Origin: JASJHI01 sp965371355
GTDB lineage: Bacteria > Actinomycetota > Acidimicrobiia > Acidimicrobiales > Ilumatobacteraceae
DNA length: 11,927 bases
Assembly: GCA_965371355.1 (NCBI GenBank)
Contig: CBDUYD010000088.1
Location: 1 to 11,927 of the forward strand
Direction: 5' to 3'
The translations under genes and the position numbers were made by a program. Below the pieces are notes generated by a model. The model was not told where the DNA came from, did no database searches, and saw nothing but the letters and a program-made list of their open reading frames with translations. Of the stretch, positions 6,300 to 11,927 are shown piece after piece; positions within the stretch are counted from its first letter, which is position 1; the number at the start of each line of letters is the position of its first letter.

Positions 6300-7076
6300 G
6301 TGTCGTCAGCGGCTCGACCTGCCGATCTGCGGTCGGCGACCCGCGCACTCTCGGTCACCGCGCTGCTCGCGATCGTCCTCGCGTCGTGCGCGTTCGACAG
6401 CGCCGGTCGCGGTCTCCTGCCGCCCTTCGACGCGACCCACGATGCCGCACTCGACGTCCGCGCCGACGGCTGCGGTCCGAGGGTCGGTCTCGGCTCGGGC
6501 TCGATGATCGACGACCGTCTCGCGGTGACCGCGGCGCACGTGGTCGCCGGCTCCGATCACATCGAACTGCGCGACACCTCGGGGGGCACGACGACCGCCG
6601 ATGTCGTCTCGTTCGACCCCGATCTCGACCTCGCAATCCTGCGCACCGACGATCCGATCGGCTCACCGATCCGCCTGCGGCCCGAGCGGGCGGCCATCGA
6701 CGAGGTCGGCGTCGTCGCGCTCCCCCGGCGCGACGACGGCCCGGTCGGCGACGACAGCCCGGTCGAGACCGAGATCGTCGACATCCACGTGCTGCGCTCG
6801 GTCAACATTCGCACCACCGACATCTACCTGGACGACCCCGTCGAGCGCCGCGGCTTCGAAATCGAGGCGACGATCGACCCCGGTGACTCCGGGGCGCTCG
6901 TCGTGCTACCGGGTGGTGGCGTCGGCGTGGTCTGGGCGCGGAGCAACGAGCGCGAGGAGCGCGCATGGGCGGTCGACCTCCCATCCGAACTCATCGACCC
7001 CGGCGTACGCGCGGCCCTCTCCGACCCGGCGACGCCGCTCGCCGATGTCGGCGACTGCATCCGGTCGGGCGGTTAG
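6300..7076 (+). CDS. Lipoprotein trypsin-like serine protease
   Basis: A 258-residue protein starting at GTG 6300, two bases after the upstream stop, without a clear ribosome binding site, so translational coupling is likely. Residues 1-30 form a lipoprotein signal peptide with arginines at the front, a hydrophobic core (ALLAIVLASC) and lipobox LASC with Cys30, so the mature protein should be tethered to the outer face of the membrane. The protease fold shows all three catalytic residues: His80 in TAAHVV, Asp110 in DLDLAIL, and Ser197 in GDSGAL. Cys58 and Cys253 may form a disulfide linking both ends. It has no PDZ domain, so it is a compact trypsin/S1 enzyme rather than a full HtrA. Substrate unknown. 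Its stop overlaps that of the convergent FAD oxidase gene. Confidence 0.83.
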   Translation: MSSAARPADLRSATRALSVTALLAIVLASCAFDSAGRGLLPPFDATHDAALDVRADGCGPRVGLGSGSMIDDRLAVTAAHVVAGSDHIELRDTSGGTTTADVVSFDPDLDLAILRTDDPIGSPIRLRPERAAIDEVGVVALPRRDDGPVGDDSPVETEIVDIHVLRSVNIRTTDIYLDDPVERRGFEIEATIDPGDSGALVVLPGGGVGVVWARSNEREERAWAVDLPSELIDPGVRAALSDPATPLADVGDCIRSGG

Positions 7077-8371
7077 TCGGGCTGACCGAGCACGCGGTCG
7101 AGGTACGGATTGCGGAACACGCCCTGCGGGTCGAGACGCGCGCGAACTGCGGCGAAGGCGTCCCATTGCGGGTAGCGATCGGCGAGGGTGCGGGCGCTCT
7201 GGTAGTGCAACTTGCCCCAGTGCGGTCTCCCCGAATAGTCGTTCATGATCTCCTCTACGCCCTGGAAGTAGGCCTCGTACGGTGCACCGATGTACTGGTG
7301 GATCGCGATCCAGCCGGACGCACGTCCGTTGCCGGTCGAGAGCGGGATGTCATCGGCGGCCGACGCTCGCACCTCGATCGGGAACAGCGGCGGGAACGGG
7401 AGCGATGAGACGAGCCGCCCGACCCGCTCGAGCGCTTCGGGAACCCGGTCGAACGGAATGCCGTACTCCATCTCGACGAACCGCACGCGACGCACGCTCG
7501 AGAAGATCCGGTCGCTGCGATCGATCAACTCGCGCTCGCTCGCCGCCGACGTCACCGCCTTCGCGAGCTTCGGCGCCAGCTTCGGATAGCGACGGCCGAC
7601 GCGGCAGACCGCGCCGAATGCGAGATTCTCGGCGATCCACTTGTCGCGGATGTAAGAGAGGCGCGGCTGGGGGCGTGCCGGTTCGTCGGTCCGGGTGTTG
7701 CGCTTGACCTGGCATCTCCTGGCTCCCGGCATCCAGAAGAACTCGACGTGATCGGTGGAGTGCATCGTGTCGGCGAAGCCGGACAGCAGGTCGTCGAGCG
7801 GTTCGATCGTCTCGCGCGCATGGAGGTTGAACGCGGGGACACAGCGCAGCGTCACCTCGGTGACGATGCCGAGTGCGCCGAGCCCGACGCGCGCGACGCG
7901 CAGCAGTTCGGGGTCGTGCTGCTCGTCGGCTCGCACGACCGCGCCGTCGCCGGCGACCAGCTCGATGCCGACGATCGCGGTGGCGATGTTGCCGAGCGCC
8001 GCACCCGTGCCGTGCGTCGCGGTCGAGATGGCGCCGGCTATCGACTGGCGATCGATGTCGCCGAGGTTCGCCATGGCGAGTCCCCGCTCGGCGAGGCGCG
8101 CGTTGAGTTCGAACAACCGGATGCCGGCCTGCACGGTGACATCGTTCCCCTCGACGCGCAGCACACGGTTCATCGCGTCGAGCGAGAGCAGGTGGCCGTC
8201 CGTCATCGCGGTACCGGTGAACGAGTGGCCGGCGCCGATCGTCTTCACGCGTTCACCGGCCGACAGGGCGGCACGAACGATCGCCGCGACCTCGTCGGTC
8301 GTGGCGGGCTCGTGCACCGCCACCGGTACGCACCGCTCGTTACCCGCCCAATTCCTCGTCGCGACGCTCAT
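7073..8371 (-). CDS. FAD-linked D-arabinono-1,4-lactone / L-gulono-1,4-lactone oxidase family protein
   Basis: A 432-residue flavoenzyme of the aldonolactone oxidase family. The N-terminal FAD-binding domain shows GAGHSF (46-51), where the family histidine (His49) can carry covalent FAD, then SIAGAISTATHGTG (110-123) and VGLGALGIVTEVTL (162-175). The C-terminal ALO domain has the diagnostic HWGKLH (384-389) and ends PQGVFRNPYL. Relatives oxidise sugar lactones to ascorbate-type products; oxygen-using members release H2O2, while the mycobacterial enzyme is reported to use cytochrome c rather than oxygen. The acceptor here cannot be read from sequence. The ATG at 8371 has a TACGCT box 6 nt upstream, giving a leaderless start. 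It lies 90 bp downstream of mycothione reductase. The stop overlaps the protease stop by four bases. Confidence 0.88.
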   Translation of the reverse strand: MSVATRNWAGNERCVPVAVHEPATTDEVAAIVRAALSAGERVKTIGAGHSFTGTAMTDGHLLSLDAMNRVLRVEGNDVTVQAGIRLFELNARLAERGLAMANLGDIDRQSIAGAISTATHGTGAALGNIATAIVGIELVAGDGAVVRADEQHDPELLRVARVGLGALGIVTEVTLRCVPAFNLHARETIEPLDDLLSGFADTMHSTDHVEFFWMPGARRCQVKRNTRTDEPARPQPRLSYIRDKWIAENLAFGAVCRVGRRYPKLAPKLAKAVTSAASERELIDRSDRIFSSVRRVRFVEMEYGIPFDRVPEALERVGRLVSSLPFPPLFPIEVRASAADDIPLSTGNGRASGWIAIHQYIGAPYEAYFQGVEEIMNDYSGRPHWGKLHYQSARTLADRYPQWDAFAAVRARLDPQGVFRNPYLDRVLGQPD

Positions 8372-8377
8372 CCCGCC

Positions 8378-8383
8378 AGCGTA
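8378..8383 (-). promoter_or_regulatory. -10 box (TACGCT) for the lactone oxidase gene, leaderless
   Basis: On the minus strand TACGCT is followed by 6 nt and the ATG at 8371, putting the expected transcription start at the A of the start codon. It implies transcription independent of the upstream mycothione reductase gene. Confidence 0.55.
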
Positions 8384-8461
8384 GGTGCCCGCCGGCGTGG
8401 GTGGAGCGGGACAAGCCTCGCTCAGGCGACCCGGTTCGCGATCGGCGCGATCGACGCCGCT

Positions 8462-9844
8462 TCAGATCGCGGCGAGCAGCGCGTTCTCGACGACCTCGGT
8501 CAGGGCGGGATGGATGTAGAACACGCCCTCGGTGATCTGCTCGGCGGTCTGGCCGAGTTCCATCGCCTGGATCACCGGCTGGAGCAGGGTCGCCGCCTGC
8601 GGTCCGATGATGTGTGCGCCGAGGATCAGACCGGTCTCGGTGTCGACGAGGACCTTGGCGAAGCTGGTCTCGTCGGCCAGCGCCCAGCCGTATGCGGTAT
8701 CGGCATAGTCGCGTCGACCGACCCTGAACGACCTGCCCTCGGCGACCGCCTGTTCCTCGGTCAAGCCGACGGAGGCGACCTGCGGGTTCGAGAACACCGC
8801 ACTCGGGACGGCGCGATAGCTCTGGTGCCGCAGATCGTGGGGATGCGCGATGTTCCAGAACGCGACCCTCGCCTCGGCGTTGGCGAGATGCTTGAGCTGG
8901 TAACTGTTGGCGATGTCACCGACCGCCCAGATCCCCGGCACCTTCGTGGCCATCGTGTCGTCGATATTGATCGTGCCGTGGTCGTGACACTCGATTCCGG
9001 CGACCCTCGCGTCGAGCAGGTCGCTGTTGGGTTCGCGGCCCGTCGCGACGAGCAGCTCGTCGACGACCGCGCTGCCCTCGACCGTGGTGATGACGATGCC
9101 GTCGCCGGTGCGCTCGACGCTGGTCGGGATGTGGCCGAGCCGCAGATCGACACGCTCGGCGAACATCGTGGTGAAACGTTGGGAGATCTCGCGGTCGAAC
9201 CCGCTGAGGAGCCGGTTCGAGCGATTGAAGAGCGTGACCTCCGAACCGAACGCGGAGAACACATGACCCATCTCGACGGCGATGAAGCCGCCGCCGATGA
9301 TGCCGAGCCGCAGGGGGAGTTCGGCGAGCCGCATGATCGAGTCGGACGTATGGAAGCCGGTCTCGACGAGCCCGTTGATCGGGGGAACCACAGGTCGGGC
9401 ACCGGCCGCGAGCAGGATGTTCGGCGCCGTGATCCGGCGGCCGTCGACGTCGAGGACGTGCCCTTCGGTGGCGGAGCCAGACGGGGCGACGAACCGTGCC
9501 GTCCCCTCGATCAGCGTCACGTTCGGCGACCCCGACGCCCGGTATTCGCGCCCGCCCGCGGCGATCGCGTCGATCCGGCCGAACACGCGATCACGGATCG
9601 CGGACCAGTCGGCACCGTGGAACGACGTGTCGATGCCGACCCGCTCGGAGTTCTCGGCGATCAGCGCGAGGTCGGCGGGGACGACGAACATCTTCGACGG
9701 GATACAGCCCCGGTTGAGACACGTCCCGCCGAACACGTCGCGCTCGACGAGCGCGACCTTCCACTCGGCGAGGTGGTCCGGGATCGAGTTGCCCGAGCCG
9801 CTCCCGACGATGATGAGATCGAACTGTTCGGGGGTGTCGCTCAC
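8462..9844 (-). CDS. mtr: Mycothione reductase
   Basis: A 460-residue pyridine nucleotide-disulfide oxidoreductase that reduces mycothione (oxidised mycothiol) with NADPH, keeping the cytoplasmic thiol pool reduced. Visible motifs are the FAD dinucleotide loop VGSGSGNS (13-20), with the Asn typical of mycothione reductases; the redox-active disulfide GGTCLNRGCIPSKMF (Cys42, Cys47); the NADPH loop GIIGGGFIAVEMG; the second FAD motif WAVGDIANSYQL; and the C-terminal HPALTE (His445/Glu450) that forms the proton relay across the dimer. Starting at GTG 9844 gives 460 aa, almost the length I recall for the M. tuberculosis enzyme (459). An in-frame GTG at 9859 would add five residues. Mercuric or glutathione reductase are alternatives, but the SGSGNS start favours Mtr. 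Confidence 0.88.
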   Translation of the reverse strand: MSDTPEQFDLIIVGSGSGNSIPDHLAEWKVALVERDVFGGTCLNRGCIPSKMFVVPADLALIAENSERVGIDTSFHGADWSAIRDRVFGRIDAIAAGGREYRASGSPNVTLIEGTARFVAPSGSATEGHVLDVDGRRITAPNILLAAGARPVVPPINGLVETGFHTSDSIMRLAELPLRLGIIGGGFIAVEMGHVFSAFGSEVTLFNRSNRLLSGFDREISQRFTTMFAERVDLRLGHIPTSVERTGDGIVITTVEGSAVVDELLVATGREPNSDLLDARVAGIECHDHGTINIDDTMATKVPGIWAVGDIANSYQLKHLANAEARVAFWNIAHPHDLRHQSYRAVPSAVFSNPQVASVGLTEEQAVAEGRSFRVGRRDYADTAYGWALADETSFAKVLVDTETGLILGAHIIGPQAATLLQPVIQAMELGQTAEQITEGVFYIHPALTEVVENALLAAI

Positions 9845-9850
9845 GTGGAG

Positions 9851-9856
9851 AGTCAA
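9851..9856 (-). promoter_or_regulatory. Weak -10 candidate (TTGACT) for mycothione reductase
   Basis: On the minus strand TTGACT lies exactly 6 nt before GTG 9844, matching the spacing seen at other genes here. It lacks the highly conserved A at the second position, so it could equally be unrelated. Confidence 0.25.
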
Positions 9857-9931
9857 CACCGGCTGGCCGCATTTCCTTCCATTCGACCGCTCACCGACCC
9901 GATTGGTTCACCGGGCTCATGGAGGACTCCG

Positions 9932-9937
9932 TAGGGT
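9932..9937 (+). promoter_or_regulatory. -10 box (TAGGGT) for the NUDIX gene, leaderless
   Basis: TAGGGT is followed by 6 nt and the GTG at 9944, so the transcript should begin at the start codon. No Shine-Dalgarno site fits this GTG. Confidence 0.55.
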
Positions 9938-9943
9938 GACGCC

Positions 9944-10423
9944 GTGTTCGAGCGACGAAGCGGCGACGGCTTCATCCGTTGCGGCGACGGCCATGTCCGC
10001 TGGGGGATCTTCGGCGCCGCCGGCGTGGTGTTCCTCCATCGCGACGCCGAGGGCACGCCGCGGGTGATGTTGCAGAAGCGTTCCGCCTTCGCCCACGAGG
10101 GTGGAACGTGGTCGTGCGCCGGCGGCGCACTCGATCAGGGTGAGATGCCGATCGATGGTGCGCTCCGGGAGGCAACCGAGGAGGTCGGGCACCTGCCGGG
10201 CACCACGAACATCGTCGGCGAGTACGTCTTCCGTCCATCCCCCGACTGGGCGTACACGACGGTGGTCGTCGAGGTCGAGCGGCAGTTCGGTGAGTCGATC
10301 AACTTCGAGACCGACGAGGTCGTCTGGTTCACGATCGACGAGGTGGCCGCACTGCCCGTGCACGCCGGATTCGCCGCGGCATGGCCGCACCTCCGAGAAC
10401 TCGTCGAAGCACACGTCGCCTGA
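9944..10423 (+). CDS. NUDIX hydrolase
   Basis: A 159-residue single-domain NUDIX protein. The 23-residue Nudix box lies at 61-83: Gly61, Glu67, then REATEEVG at 75-82, where Glu76, Glu79 and Glu80 bind the catalytic metal. It is preceded by MLQKRSAFAHEGGTWSCAGG, in which the basic residues and the GTW-x-x-x-GG approach are typical of nucleotide diphosphatases. The family cleaves diphosphates linked to a nucleoside or another moiety, such as oxidised dNTPs, ADP-ribose or NADH. The substrate cannot be assigned here. The GTG start is backed by a -10 box 6 nt upstream. It is divergent from mycothione reductase (99 bp apart) and 53 bp upstream of the molybdopterin oxidoreductase. Confidence 0.87.
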   Translation: MFERRSGDGFIRCGDGHVRWGIFGAAGVVFLHRDAEGTPRVMLQKRSAFAHEGGTWSCAGGALDQGEMPIDGALREATEEVGHLPGTTNIVGEYVFRPSPDWAYTTVVVEVERQFGESINFETDEVVWFTIDEVAALPVHAGFAAAWPHLRELVEAHVA

Positions 10424-10464
10424 ACCGCGGCCGAACCGTGGCTGGTCCTCGAGGGCGCTGGTCG

Positions 10465-10470
10465 TAGCAT
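10465..10470 (+). promoter_or_regulatory. -10 box (TAGCAT) for the molybdopterin oxidoreductase gene, leaderless
   Basis: TAGCAT is followed by CCAACC and the ATG at 10477. The 6-nt spacing places the transcription start on the A of ATG. This gives the gene its own promoter despite lying only 53 bp after the NUDIX gene. Confidence 0.55.
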
Positions 10471-10476
10471 CCAACC

Positions 10477-11927
10477 ATGTCGCAGACGATGGACGCCGAC
10501 CCGGCGGCCGCTCCGCCCGCCACTCGAACCATCACGGGCACCTGCCACCACGACTGCCCCGACTCGTGCGGGTGGACCGTCACCGTCGACGACTCGCCGT
10601 CGCCGGTCGCGATCAAGCTGCGGGGCACCCCCGAGCATCCGTTCTCGCAGGGCGAGCTGTGCCCCAAGGTGAACCGGATGCTCGACCGCGTCTACAGCCC
10701 CGACCGTCTACTGCACCCGCTGCGCCGGGTCGGTCCGAAGGGATCGGGACGCTTCGAGCAGATCACCTGGGACGAGGCGTTGGCGGAGACCGCATCCAAC
10801 CTCCATCGGGTCATCGACGAGTACGGCGCCGAGGCGGTGCTGCCGTTCTCGGACGCCGGCAATCAGAGCCTCCTCGCGATGACGGGCCTGAGCGGTCGGC
10901 TGTTCGATCACATGGGGGCGAGCCGGCTGCACCGGGCGATCTGCGGCCCGACGGTCGGTGCCGGCCTCGCGATGACCAACGGCTCCGGTCGGGGTCTCGA
11001 CCCGCTCGAACTCGAGCACAGCCGACTGATCCTCATCTGGGGGGCGAACACCAGGCTCACCAACCGGCACCTGTGGCCGACGATCGAACGGGCCCGCGAG
11101 CGCGGCGCTCGACTCGTGGTGATCGACCCCATGCGCACGGCCACGTCCGAGGCGCTCGATCCCGAACGAGGTGACCGATTCATCCAGCCGCGGCCCGGCA
11201 CCGACATCGCGATGATGCTGGCGATGATGCACGTCATCATCGCCGATGGTCTCACCGACGACGAGTGGGTCCGAGCGCACACGACCGGCTTCGACGAGTT
11301 GAGCGTCGCGGTCGCCGAGTGGACCCCGGAGCGGGCCGCCGATGTCACCGGCGTAGCCGCCGACGAGATCCGCGCGCTGGCCGTCGACTACGCCACGACA
11401 CGGCCTGCCGCGATCCGCGCCCTGATCGGCGCCGAGCACCACGAGAACGGGGCGATGTTCTTCCGCACGCTGGCATGCCTGCCGGCGCTCACCGGCGCCT
11501 GGGCCGATCGGGGCGGCGGGATCTCGAGGAGCGTCGGTTCCTTCACCGAGGCCGTGATCGACGAGGCCGCGCTGCACCGCTACGACCTGCGCCCGTCCGG
11601 CACACCGCTCCCCCGCCTCCTCAACATGAGCCGACTCGGCGAGATCCTCACCGCGCCCCACGCGGGCGGCGACGACGGACCGGGGGTGCATGCGCTCGTG
11701 GTGTGGAACTGCAATCCGCTGGTCATCGTCCCCAACGCCGAGGCGACCCGGCGGGGACTCGAGCGTGAGGATCTCTTCACGGTGGTCCACGAGCAGTTCC
11801 TCACCGACACCGCCCGCTACGCCGACATCGTGCTGCCGGCGACGACGCAGATCGAATCTACCGATGTGGTGCATCCGTGGGGGCACCTGTGGATCGGTTG
11901 GAACGAGGCCGCCATCGAGCCGGTCGG
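10477..11927 (+). CDS. Molybdopterin-dependent oxidoreductase, [4Fe-4S]-containing (3' end outside window)
   Basis: The first 483 codons of a large DMSO-reductase-superfamily enzyme; full members have about 650-750 residues, and no stop is reached here. Residues 23-62 form the N-terminal iron-sulfur motif C-x3-C-x3-C...C (Cys23, Cys27, Cys31, Cys62), as in assimilatory-type and formate-dehydrogenase-like enzymes. Molybdopterin-binding segments follow: LILIWGANTRLTNRH (184-198), RLVVIDPMRTATSEA (212-226) and PRPGTDIAMMLAM (238-250), then VVWNCNPLVIVPNAEA (408-423) and YADIVLPATTQIE (448-460). Cys156 in RAICGPTVG lies near the position of the metal ligand and is the candidate. There is no twin-arginine signal, so the enzyme should be cytoplasmic. 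The substrate is unknown, and no partner subunit is visible in the window. Confidence 0.87.
   Translation, partial: MSQTMDADPAAAPPATRTITGTCHHDCPDSCGWTVTVDDSPSPVAIKLRGTPEHPFSQGELCPKVNRMLDRVYSPDRLLHPLRRVGPKGSGRFEQITWDEALAETASNLHRVIDEYGAEAVLPFSDAGNQSLLAMTGLSGRLFDHMGASRLHRAICGPTVGAGLAMTNGSGRGLDPLELEHSRLILIWGANTRLTNRHLWPTIERARERGARLVVIDPMRTATSEALDPERGDRFIQPRPGTDIAMMLAMMHVIIADGLTDDEWVRAHTTGFDELSVAVAEWTPERAADVTGVAADEIRALAVDYATTRPAAIRALIGAEHHENGAMFFRTLACLPALTGAWADRGGGISRSVGSFTEAVIDEAALHRYDLRPSGTPLPRLLNMSRLGEILTAPHAGGDDGPGVHALVVWNCNPLVIVPNAEATRRGLEREDLFTVVHEQFLTDTARYADIVLPATTQIESTDVVHPWGHLWIGWNEAAIEPV

Noticed and set aside
9845..9859. Alternative GTG start at 9859 for mycothione reductase
   Set aside because: It adds five residues with no better start signal. 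GTG 9844 gives the family length. The choice is not certain.
7748..9934. 728-codon open frame on the plus strand
   Set aside because: It runs antisense through two well-supported genes (lactone oxidase and mycothione reductase). Its translation is arginine/aspartate-rich without motifs. Long antisense frames are common in GC-rich coding DNA.
1..11927. CRISPR array, tRNA, rRNA, transposase, toxin-antitoxin, phage or defence genes
   Set aside because: I looked for regular spaced repeats, cloverleaf-like segments, transposase DDE signatures and short paired ORFs and saw none. No helix-turn-helix regulator gene is visible either.

Overview
The window comes from a high-GC Gram-positive bacterium of the Actinomycetota. 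The evidence is strong GC bias at third codon positions, a mycothione reductase (mycothiol is an actinobacterial thiol), an F420-dependent luciferase-like oxidoreductase, a mycobacterial-type sugar-lactone oxidase, and many genes with a leaderless start (a TANNNT -10 box ending 6-9 nt before the start codon). The gene mix and the very frequent CGATCG hexamer suggest to me an Ilumatobacter-like member of the Acidimicrobiia, but that is inference. No mobile element, CRISPR array, tRNA, rRNA or phage gene is visible. The region reads as ordinary chromosomal housekeeping and metabolic DNA.

Layout. (1) Positions 1-365, minus strand: a 59-residue zinc-ribbon protein with a GTG start, then the beginning of a membrane protein cut by the window edge. 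(2) 400-2643, plus strand: a two-gene unit with a membrane-anchored, propeller-like protein and a cysteine-rich YkgJ-like protein. (3) 2772-5244, minus strand: a D-aminoacylase-type amidohydrolase, preceded by a GNAT acetyltransferase. (4) 5269-7076, plus strand: a TIGR03617-type F420 oxidoreductase, followed 2 nt later by a lipoprotein trypsin-like protease. (5) 7073-9844, minus strand: a FAD-linked lactone oxidase and mycothione reductase. (6) 9944-11927, plus strand: a NUDIX hydrolase and the first 483 codons of a molybdopterin oxidoreductase with a [4Fe-4S] motif.

How the genes fit together. There is no single obvious pathway. The right half is redox-related: a lactone oxidase that would be expected to make H2O2, the reductase that regenerates mycothiol, a NUDIX hydrolase and a Mo/Fe-S enzyme. 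Most of these carry their own start signals, so a common function is only a suggestion. The best-supported unusual feature is regulatory. Seven genes have a TANNNT box directly before the start codon with no room for a Shine-Dalgarno site. Two divergent pairs are packed into intergenic gaps of 34 and 24 bp, and in the 24-bp gap (5245-5268) the two opposing -10 boxes overlap. I did not find a convincing new defence, mobile or biosynthetic system.
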